From the NCBI GenBank assembly GCA_031286025.1, contig JAITVB010000058.1, positions 1-5,043 on the forward strand: a DNA stretch of 5,043 bases, read 5' to 3'. The notes beneath the pieces were generated by a model. The model made no database searches. It worked only from the letters and a program-made list of their open reading frames with translations, and had not been told where the DNA came from. The position numbers and the translations under genes are program-made. Positions 1 through 4,679 of the stretch are shown piece by piece; the first letter of the stretch is position 1; the number at the start of each line of letters is the position of its first letter. Source of the stretch: Rikenellaceae bacterium. Lineage in GTDB: Bacteria; Bacteroidota; Bacteroidia; Bacteroidales; Rikenellaceae.

Positions 1-102
1 GGCAAAATCTCATCATTTCAGACCCCGATCCGGACAGCAACTTTACTACTTTTTGCAAGAGTAACTTTAGGGGGTCTCTTTCCTCCGGTCTCAGGGGGGC
101 AA
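1..102. other. AT-rich, repeat-bearing flank of integrase remnant
   Basis: I see no convincing gene here. The stretch contains the heptamer AACTTTA twice (39-45 and 63-69), an inverted repeat TTACT/AGTAA around a 12-nt spacer (43-64), and GGTCTC twice (73-78 and 87-92) beside runs of G. A near-consensus rightward -7 element lies at 47-55: TA, then three bases, then TTTG, where the usual gap is two. Clustered short direct and inverted repeats next to a recombinase N-terminus fit recombinase-binding or attachment-site DNA, but that is inference. Frame 1 stays open through the region, yet its translation does not look like a protein before about residue 36. Confidence 0.3.
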
Positions 103-225
103 TTTAGGCGTTTTTTCCAGGTAAACGGCTCGCATCCTCTAATGATTCGGGTCTGTAAAGATGGCAAGAAGAAATATTTGAGTTTGAGTGTGTCGGTTCA
201 ACCTCGTAAATTCATTTTGTCATAG
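103..225 (+). pseudogene. N-terminal remnant of a tyrosine recombinase (integrase)
   Basis: Frame 1 is open from the window start to a TAG at 223-225. From about 121 it translates as VNGS followed by HPLMIRVCKDGKKKYLSL and SVSVQP. This strongly resembles the arm-binding N-terminal domain of Bacteroidales phage/transposon integrases, which typically read roughly G-x-HP-hydrophobic-RV-x-KDGK-x-KY-x-S-hydrophobic-G-x-SV-x-P-xx-W. The likeness stops about where the conserved Trp is expected, and the frame then ends after a few unrelated residues. The core-binding and catalytic domains (R-H-R-Y) are absent, and no in-frame ATG lies before residue 48. The last 14 nt overlap the antisense 3' end of the regulator gene. 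Family assignment is from remembered sequence pattern. It could instead be a coincidental open frame, but the motif match makes that less likely. Confidence 0.5.
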
Positions 226-886
226 CCTCGGCGAGTGCTTTTTTACTCAGCAACGTTATCGTTTTGCGGTTGGCAGCGATTAATCCGTCGCGCTGCATGG
301 CGGTCAGTTCGCGTTCGAGCGAGGGACGGGCAATGCCGAAATAATCCGCCAGTGCACTTTTCGTCTTGTCGAGCACGACGGTGTCGGAGCCCTGCCGTTT
401 CGACAGGCCGAGCAGCCAGACCGCCAGTTTCTGCCGGATTGTATTCAGCGACATCATATTGAGTTTGTTACTCAGGCGCGTGGCGAAGTCCGCCGAAATA
501 TCCAAATAGTTCTTCAACAACACCTCATTCATCGAGAGCATCCGCAGCACCGACACGCGCGGAATGACCGCCGCCGTTCCGTCTTCGAGCGCCGTGACCT
601 GCACGGGAAAACGGTTCGCGGCCCCGAACAGGAACAGAATCGCTATCGGGCTCGGCGCCTCGACATCCTCAACTTTCGTCACGCGGCCCGCCTCATCGGC
701 CATTTCTCCTGTGACGCTTCCGGTTAAAAGGATGATCAACCGGTTGCACGACTCTTCCTGCATGGCGAGGATATCTCCTTTTTTGAAACGGGTTTCGATG
801 GTCTTAAGTTCGGCGAAAATTCTTTCGAGTTCAGCCTCGTCGAGCGAACGGAATAGTGGGATTTTGAGTAATGGAGCGAGATTCAT
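212..886 (-). CDS. Crp/Fnr-family transcriptional regulator, HcpR-like
   Basis: A 224-residue protein of normal Crp/Fnr length. Residues 1-115 form the cyclic-nucleotide-binding-like beta-roll, with the sensor start PLFRSLDEAEL and the segment KKGDILAMQEES. Residues about 120-150 form the dimerisation helix. Residues about 170-215 are a winged helix-turn-helix, with turn and recognition helix ALADYFGIARPSLERELTAM. Arg187 and Arg192 fall where CRP has its DNA-contacting Arg180 and Arg185; Pro188 replaces the usual Glu. The only cysteine is Cys47, so there is no FNR-type [4Fe-4S] sensor, and the cAMP-binding signature is not apparent. It is divergent from the hcp operon with a palindrome between them, which matches HcpR, the Bacteroidales regulator of hcp reported to sense NO through heme. 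Heme binding here is inference. The ATG at 886 is only 4 nt from its -7 box, so the mRNA is probably leaderless. Confidence 0.88.
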   Translation of the reverse strand: MNLAPLLKIPLFRSLDEAELERIFAELKTIETRFKKGDILAMQEESCNRLIILLTGSVTGEMADEAGRVTKVEDVEAPSPIAILFLFGAANRFPVQVTALEDGTAAVIPRVSVLRMLSMNEVLLKNYLDISADFATRLSNKLNMMSLNTIRQKLAVWLLGLSKRQGSDTVVLDKTKSALADYFGIARPSLERELTAMQRDGLIAANRKTITLLSKKALAEAMTK

Positions 887-890
887 GTTG

Positions 891-898
891 CAAAGATA
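891..898 (-). promoter_or_regulatory. -7 box of the regulator gene
   Basis: On the minus strand this reads TATCTTTG, a perfect match to the Bacteroidetes -7 consensus TAnnTTTG. Only CAAC separates it from the regulator ATG. With a start site about 4 nt past the box, transcription would begin at about 887, one base before the start codon. No TTTG -33 element is present; that position is occupied by the left half of the palindrome, so output is probably controlled by the bound regulator (autoregulation). Confidence 0.75.
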
Positions 899-913
899 TG
901 ATTTTATTTTTCG

Positions 914-935
914 AACCGTAACATTTGTTACGGTT
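914..935. promoter_or_regulatory. Perfect 22-bp palindrome, Crp/Fnr operator
   Basis: The left arm AACCGTAACA (914-923) and right arm TGTTACGGTT (926-935) are exact reverse complements around a central TT. Symmetry breaks at the next base pair out. Length and two-fold symmetry are right for a Crp/Fnr dimer, and the site lies between the divergent regulator and hcp operon. Its centre (924.5) is about 40.5 bp upstream of the inferred operon start at 965, close to the -41.5 class II activator position, and about 37.5 bp upstream of the regulator's inferred start at 887. Activation of the operon and autoregulation of the regulator are therefore both plausible. Confidence 0.85.
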
Positions 936-953
936 TATCGCATCGCGCCACCG

Positions 954-961
954 TAGTTTTG
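954..961 (+). promoter_or_regulatory. -7 box of the hcp operon promoter
   Basis: TAGTTTTG matches TAnnTTTG exactly. Only CAGC (962-965) separates it from the GTG at 966, the same 4-nt spacing as on the regulator side. There is no TTTG at -33; the palindrome's right arm ends 18 nt upstream of the box. A good -7 element without a -33 element, with an operator near -41, is the pattern expected of an activator-dependent promoter. Confidence 0.72.
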
Positions 962-965
962 CAGC

Positions 966-1631
966 GTGAAACGAATGATAATTAAAATAGATGAGGCACA
1001 GTGTATCGGATGCGGAGCCTGCGTAAACGGGTGCCATCAGGGGGCGTTGCAACTTGTGGGCGGCAAGGCCGTGCTTGTAAATGACTATTGCGACGGGTTG
1101 GGCAACTGCATCGGTGAGTGCCCCGTAGGGGCGATAACCCTTGAAGAACGAAAGATCGAACCAGTTGATACGCCCATGGCCTGCGGTTGTCCTGGGACGA
1201 TGGCACGCGAGATAGGGCGGCAGGAGCCGTCCTGTGAATGCTCGCAATCCTCGGAACTTCGCCAGTTTCCTGTGCAGCTGCATCTTGTAAATCAGCAAGT
1301 TGGATCTTTCAGCGGGGTAGACCTTTTGTTGGCGGCCGATTGCACGGCATTTGCCAACGGCGAATTCCACAGTCGTTTTCTGCGTGGAAAGATGCTCGCT
1401 ATCGCCTGCCCGAAGTTGGACAACGACACACAGGCATACGTCGATAAACTCGTCGAATTGATCGACGGAGCGGGTATCAACACGTTCACCGTACTGGTGA
1501 TGGAAGTCCCGTGCTGCGGCGGCCTGGTCAATCTGGTGCAGACGGCGGGTCGGCAGGCCCGAAGGAACGTACCGGTGAAGGTCGTCGTGCTTTCGATGGG
1601 CGGCGAAGTTATTAGCGAAGAGTGGATATAA
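966..1631 (+). CDS. Ferredoxin-like Fe-S protein, likely Hcp electron donor
   Basis: A 221-residue protein with an N-terminal two-cluster ferredoxin domain and a cysteine-containing C-terminal extension. The first motif is canonical: C13-x2-C16-x2-C19-x3-C23. The second is C42-x5-C48-x3-C52-P, with Leu45 where the central cysteine of CxxCxxC belongs, so that cluster lacks a usual ligand. Later cysteines lie at 73/75 (ACGCPG), 90/92, 126 (AADC), 148 (ACPKLD) and 183/184 (EVPCCGG), enough for further metal or thiol chemistry. Proteins of this layout recur next to hcp in anaerobes. No Hcr-type flavoprotein is nearby, so transfer of electrons to Hcp is the natural inference. Start: GTG 966 gives MKRMIIKIDE, which suits the family N-terminus, and mirrors the regulator's start spacing; ATG 975 is the alternative. 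It ends 21 nt before hcp. Confidence 0.85.
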   Translation: MKRMIIKIDEAQCIGCGACVNGCHQGALQLVGGKAVLVNDYCDGLGNCIGECPVGAITLEERKIEPVDTPMACGCPGTMAREIGRQEPSCECSQSSELRQFPVQLHLVNQQVGSFSGVDLLLAADCTAFANGEFHSRFLRGKMLAIACPKLDNDTQAYVDKLVELIDGAGINTFTVLVMEVPCCGGLVNLVQTAGRQARRNVPVKVVVLSMGGEVISEEWI

Positions 1632-1652
1632 ACCTGATAAAATCAAAAAATT

Positions 1653-3293
1653 ATGGAAATGTTTTGTTATCAATGCCAGGAGGCGGCCGGCAGCAAGGGC
1701 TGCTCGGTGAAAGGCGTGTGCGGCAAGGAGCCGCGAACCTCGGCGCTGATGGATGTGTTGCTTTATGCCACCCGCGGCACGGCGATCGTGAACCGGGCGC
1801 TGCGTGAGAAAGGGGCGGCCGACATCGGGGCGAGCCGGCTGATCCTCGACGCGCTGTTCGCTACGATCACCAACGCCAACTTCGACGATCGGGCCATTGA
1901 GACGAAGATCGCCGGTATACTCGCCGTCAAAAACGAACTGATCGGCACGGCCCAAAAACGCGGCATAGCGCTGCCGGGTATGCCCGGGGCGGCGTTCCGC
2001 CCCGCGCCGGCGGAGTACGAGGCAGTTGCCGAGAAAGTCGGCATTCTGAACACGGAGAACAAGGATATCCGCTCGCTCAAAGAGATGATCGTCTACGGCG
2101 TGAAAGGCGCGGCGGCATACGCGGAACACGCTCTCAATCTGGGGTACGAGGATCCGGCGGTCTACGGGACGATCGAGCACGCGTTAGCAGAAGTGAACCG
2201 CGCGGATATAGGCGCCGACGAACTGGTGGCCCTCGCGTTGAGCGTGGGCGACTGCGGGGTGAAAACGATGGCACTCTTGGACGAGGCCAACACGTCGACC
2301 TACGGTAACCCCGAGATCACGAAGGTCAACATCGGCGTGGGTACCCGTCCGGGCATCCTGATCAGCGGCCACGATCTGAAAGACTTAGAAGAGCTGTTGG
2401 AGCAGACGAAAGACGCGGGCGTGGACATCTACACCCACAGCGAGATGCTCCCGGCCCACTACTACCCGGCGTTGAAAAAATACCCGCACTTGGTCGGCAA
2501 CTACGGCAACGCCTGGTGGAAACAGCGCGAGGAGTTCGCCTCGTTCAACGGTCCGGTGTTATTTACCACCAATTGCATCGTGCCGCCGCTTAGCGGCGTA
2601 TCGTACAAGGATCGCATCTACACCACCGGCTCATCGGGCCTGCCCGGCGCTGTGCATATCCCCGACCGCACGGACGGCAAGCCCAAAGATTTTTCAGTAG
2701 TCATAGCTCACGCGAAACAATGCGCTCCGCCCACGGAGATCGAGTGCGGCGAGATCGTCGGCGGTTTCGCCCACGCGCAGGTACTGGCGTTGGCCGATAA
2801 GGTGGTGGATGCCGTGAAGTCGGGTGCGATCAAAAAGTTCGTGGTGATGGCCGGCTGCGACGGGCGCATGCGTTCGCGCTCCTATTACACCGATTTTGCA
2901 CAGGCGCTGCCTCGGGATGCCGTGATTCTCACCGCCGGATGCGCCAAATACCGCTATAACAAACTGCCGCTAGGCGACATCGGCGGTATACCGCGTGTGT
3001 TGGACGCCGGGCAGTGCAACGACAGCTACTCGTTGGTAGTCATAGCTCTCGCGCTGCAAAAGGCGTTCGGACTGGAGAGCGTCAACGACCTGCCGATCGT
3101 TTACAATATCGCGTGGTACGAACAGAAAGCCGTGATCGTACTGTTGGCACTGCTTGCCCTCGGGATGAAGAACATCCACCTCGGCCCGACGCTCCCGGCA
3201 TTCCTCTCGCCGGGCGTCACGAATGTGTTGGTCGAAAAGTTCGGCATCGGCGGTATCTCAACCGTTGAGGAAGATATGAAGAATTGGATGTAA
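1653..3293 (+). CDS. hcp: Hybrid cluster protein (hydroxylamine reductase/NO reductase), class I
   Basis: A cytoplasmic Fe-S enzyme of 546 residues, the usual length for class I Hcp. It was first named hydroxylamine reductase; high-affinity NO reduction is now the favoured role, and protein S-nitrosylation is reported in E. coli. The N-terminal motif is C5-x2-C8-x8-C17-x5-C23, the spacing of the anaerobe [4Fe-4S] form, not the longer E. coli-type spacing. Every hybrid-cluster ligand is identifiable: His240 (SGHD), Glu264 (HSEM), Cys308 (TTNC), Cys402 (the persulfide cysteine, AGCDGR), Cys430 (TAGC), Cys455 (GQCNDS) and Glu490 (WYEQK). As I remember the Desulfovibrio vulgaris numbering (H244, E268, C312, C406, C434, C459, E494), the offset is a constant 4, so no insertion or deletion separates the ligands. 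The ATG follows an A-rich stretch without a Shine-Dalgarno sequence. One nucleotide separates its stop from the next gene. Confidence 0.98.
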   Translation: MEMFCYQCQEAAGSKGCSVKGVCGKEPRTSALMDVLLYATRGTAIVNRALREKGAADIGASRLILDALFATITNANFDDRAIETKIAGILAVKNELIGTAQKRGIALPGMPGAAFRPAPAEYEAVAEKVGILNTENKDIRSLKEMIVYGVKGAAAYAEHALNLGYEDPAVYGTIEHALAEVNRADIGADELVALALSVGDCGVKTMALLDEANTSTYGNPEITKVNIGVGTRPGILISGHDLKDLEELLEQTKDAGVDIYTHSEMLPAHYYPALKKYPHLVGNYGNAWWKQREEFASFNGPVLFTTNCIVPPLSGVSYKDRIYTTGSSGLPGAVHIPDRTDGKPKDFSVVIAHAKQCAPPTEIECGEIVGGFAHAQVLALADKVVDAVKSGAIKKFVVMAGCDGRMRSRSYYTDFAQALPRDAVILTAGCAKYRYNKLPLGDIGGIPRVLDAGQCNDSYSLVVIALALQKAFGLESVNDLPIVYNIAWYEQKAVIVLLALLALGMKNIHLGPTLPAFLSPGVTNVLVEKFGIGGISTVEEDMKNWM

Positions 3294-3294
3294 T

Positions 3295-3504
3295 ATGACA
3301 ACACGATTCATAAAGAAAAATATTCTCTACCTCGTCGGCGGAGCGGCCGGCGGGGTCGGAGGATACCTCCATTACCATTTTATCGGATGCACCGGCGGCT
3401 CTTGTCCAATCGCCTCGTCGCCTGTGATGAGCGTCGTCTGGGGAGTGGTGATGGGCGGATTACTGTTGGGCATGTTCAAAAGGGAGGAAAAGAGAGATGA
3501 ATAA
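3295..3504 (+). CDS. Small two-helix membrane protein, DUF6132-like
   Basis: A 69-residue protein with predicted membrane helices at about 9-27 and 43-61 and a charged tail (FKREEKRDE). The loop between them carries C32 and C37 in the sequence HFIGCTGGSCPIASSP; two cysteines in this GCTxGSCPI setting mark the DUF6132 family of Bacteroidetes. By the positive-inside rule, the basic N-terminus (TRFIKK) and the tail should be cytoplasmic and the cysteine loop periplasmic. Function is unknown. It starts 1 nt after the hcp stop and overlaps the next gene by 8 nt, so it is almost certainly co-translated with both. Its conserved cysteine pair beside Hcp and a thioredoxin suggests a role in thiol, sulfur or electron handling at the membrane (inference). 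Confidence 0.85.
   Translation: MTTRFIKKNILYLVGGAAGGVGGYLHYHFIGCTGGSCPIASSPVMSVVWGVVMGGLLLGMFKREEKRDE
3482..3487 (+). promoter_or_regulatory. Shine-Dalgarno sequence for the second membrane protein
   Basis: GGGAGG lies inside the end of the upstream coding sequence with its last base 9 nt before the ATG at 3497. Bacteroidetes genes rarely use such sites, and none of the other starts in this operon has one. Together with the 8-nt overlap it supports the start at 3497 and local ribosome re-initiation. The same bases encode the Lys/Arg/Glu-rich tail, so the match could partly reflect coding constraint. Confidence 0.5.
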
Positions 3505-3754
3505 TAATTTGCTGAAAAATTGGGATGTGCCACGTTTTATTCGCTTAGCCGCAGGTATTGGGATAGGGATCTACGCCATCGTGTCAAGAGATTACCTGTG
3601 GTTGTGGTTGGCGGGGATGTCTTTGTTTCAGGCCGTGCTGAATCTCTCCTGCTGCGAAGCGGGCGGTTGTAGGACAGGCGGCCGGACGGGCCGAAAACCA
3701 CTGTACAGGGATCAGATCGAAACCTACAACCCGAAAAAACATATCTCAAAATGA
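3497..3754 (+). CDS. Small two-helix membrane protein, DUF2892/YgaP-like
   Basis: An 85-residue protein with a short N-terminal amphipathic segment (LLKNWDVPRFIRL), predicted membrane helices at about 14-29 and 33-50, and then C52-C53-x4-C58 (LSCCEAGGC) and a basic tail ending KKHISK. The opening NNxLKNWDxxRxIRL and the LN-x-x-CC-x4-C motif after the second helix are typical of the small inner-membrane proteins annotated as DUF2892 or YgaP-family in Bacteroidetes. In E. coli the related membrane region is fused to a rhodanese domain; here no rhodanese is present. With the basic N-terminus inside and two helices, the CCx4C cluster should face the cytoplasm. It overlaps the preceding gene by 8 nt and the thioredoxin gene by 4 nt (ATGA). 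Exact function is unknown. Confidence 0.8.
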   Translation: MNNNLLKNWDVPRFIRLAAGIGIGIYAIVSRDYLWLWLAGMSLFQAVLNLSCCEAGGCRTGGRTGRKPLYRDQIETYNPKKHISK

Positions 3755-4218
3755 GGAAATTATTCTTAATGCCGCTCATGACTGTGGCGATGCTGTCGTG
3801 CGGAAACGCTCAATTAAAAACTAACGATAAAAAAGACAAAACAATGAATACTATCGAATTGACCAGAGCCGATTTTCTTACCGAGGTGTCGAATTTCGAA
3901 ACCAACCCCTCCGAGTGGAAATACCTCGGCGACAAACCTGCCATCATCGACTTCTACGCCTCGTGGTGCGGGCCGTGCAAGACCATCGCCCCGATCCTCG
4001 AAGAGTTGGCGGCGGAGTATGGCGACAGCATCGTCATATATAAAGTTGACACCGAAAAGGAGCAGGAGCTCGCCGCCGTGTTCGGCATTCGTTCCATTCC
4101 CTCTTTGCTATTCGTCCCGATGGAGGGCAAACCGCAAATGGCGCGGGGCGCCATGTCCAAGGCGGCGTTCCGGGAAGCTATCGACAACGTGCTGCTTAAC
4201 AGATTGTATAATAATTGA
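3751..4218 (+). CDS. Lipoprotein-type thioredoxin
   Basis: A 155-residue thioredoxin-fold protein. Residues 1-17 are a signal peptide ending in MLSC, a relaxed Bacteroidetes-type lipobox, so Cys17 would be lipidated and the protein anchored in the envelope. Residues about 18-32 are a Lys/Asp-rich linker. The thioredoxin domain spans about 33-150: IIDFYASWCGPC gives active-site Cys73/Cys76, and SIPS gives the cis-Pro at 117. WCGPC is the classical thioredoxin motif, so a reductant is more likely than an oxidase. The ATG overlaps the previous stop (ATGA, 3751-3754). Met32 (codon 3844-3846) after an A-rich stretch could start a leaderless-peptide cytosolic form, which leaves the location uncertain. 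In context it could reduce nitrosylated, disulfide or persulfide thiols generated under nitrosative stress (inference). It is the last gene of the operon. Confidence 0.93.
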   Translation: MRKLFLMPLMTVAMLSCGNAQLKTNDKKDKTMNTIELTRADFLTEVSNFETNPSEWKYLGDKPAIIDFYASWCGPCKTIAPILEELAAEYGDSIVIYKVDTEKEQELAAVFGIRSIPSLLFVPMEGKPQMARGAMSKAAFREAIDNVLLNRLYNN

Positions 4219-4267
4219 AAAGTCTACCATTATGAGATTTTTAAGACCGCACGTTTTGACAAAAAAT

Positions 4268-4491
4268 CGGTTGGTTTGGAGGCAAAAAAAATTTTTATAA
4301 TTCCTCTGTGGCGGCCAGTGGGCGAGCCAACGAGCCAACACCGAGGACAAAAATGATCGAGATGATGGAAAAACAAACTATTATTTACACTTTAAATATC
4401 TGAGTTTAACTATTTAGAACCTGTTTTAGGTCTATTGTGTATGCGACGATTCAGGCGAGGGCGCAGCCCCAATGTAACAACGGTTGGTTTG
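4268..4491. repeat. 11-bp direct repeat bracketing about 200 bp
   Basis: CGGTTGGTTTG occurs at 4268-4278 and again at 4481-4491, both on the plus strand and both preceded by A-rich sequence. The copies are 213 bp apart start to start. They could be a target-site duplication, a footprint of a decayed element, or chance; no terminal inverted repeats or transposase remnant lie between them. Confidence 0.4.
4323..4338. repeat. 8-bp tandem duplication
   Basis: CGAGCCAA is repeated twice head to tail within the GC-rich patch between the operon and the fimbrial gene. Two copies only; probably a slippage product without a known role. Confidence 0.5.
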
Positions 4492-4576
4492 CAAAGATCG
4501 TCATAAGTTTTCCCGACGCATCTTTAACATAAACAGGCTTTCGAAAGAGTAAATAGTTTTTCCCGTTGAAGTTGTA

Positions 4577-4584
4577 TACCTTTG
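4577..4584 (+). promoter_or_regulatory. -7 box, candidate promoter of the fimbrial gene
   Basis: TACCTTTG matches TAnnTTTG exactly and lies 95 nt upstream of the fimbrial ATG, giving an inferred leader of about 90 nt. A T-rich run at 4557-4561 sits somewhat too close to serve as a standard -33 element. It indicates that the fimbrial gene has its own promoter and is not simply the tail of the hcp operon. Confidence 0.5.
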
Positions 4585-4679
4585 TAAGCACCATTTTCAC
4601 GCAGTGCTTGTGGGCAGCATACGTTATGTGTCGGAAAGATATGATAAGGATAACCGCAAACCAAAATTTGAACGGCAAC

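Larger units (their letters stand above)
4219..4679. other. Intergenic region without a convincing gene
   Basis: This is a 461-nt AT-rich stretch between the thioredoxin and the fimbrial gene. I see only very short frames: a 22-codon frame at 4232-4300 (MRFLRPHVLTKNRL...) and a leftward 80-codon frame at 4451-4693 that crosses the fimbrial start. Neither resembles a family I know. A modest hairpin at 4416-4433 (AGAACCT / AGGTCT, 5-nt loop) lacks a U tract and is a poor terminator candidate; no strong intrinsic terminator follows the operon. Short repeats are listed separately. The more GC-rich patch 4305-4350 inside an AT-rich background could be a decayed insertion, but nothing identifies it. 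Confidence 0.5.

Noticed and set aside
831..2180. Long leftward open frame of 449 codons opposite the Fe-S protein and hcp
   Set aside because: It is antisense to two well-recognised genes, has low-complexity Arg/His-rich composition and no family resemblance. It arises from the codon bias of the true genes.
2697..3048. 13-bp direct repeat GTAGTCATAGCTC within hcp (2697-2709 and 3036-3048)
   Set aside because: Both copies encode Val-Val-Ile-Ala in frame, a sequence expected twice in this fold; identical codons are curious but explainable by coding constraint.
4232..4300. 22-codon frame just after the thioredoxin gene
   Set aside because: Too short and basic, no conserved motif, no initiation signal; length is within chance expectation for AT-rich DNA.
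4416..4433. Hairpin AGAACCT/AGGTCT as an operon terminator
   Set aside because: The stem is short with a bulge, there is no U tract, and it lies about 200 nt past the stop codon. Not supportable as a rho-independent terminator.
4460..4470. GGGC-GCA-GCCC mini-palindrome
   Set aside because: A four-base-pair stem with a 3-nt loop is too small to claim as a functional element.
4474..4486. TGTAACAACGGTT as a second regulator site
   Set aside because: It resembles one operator half-site only if a three-base insertion is allowed, and it lacks a matching second half.
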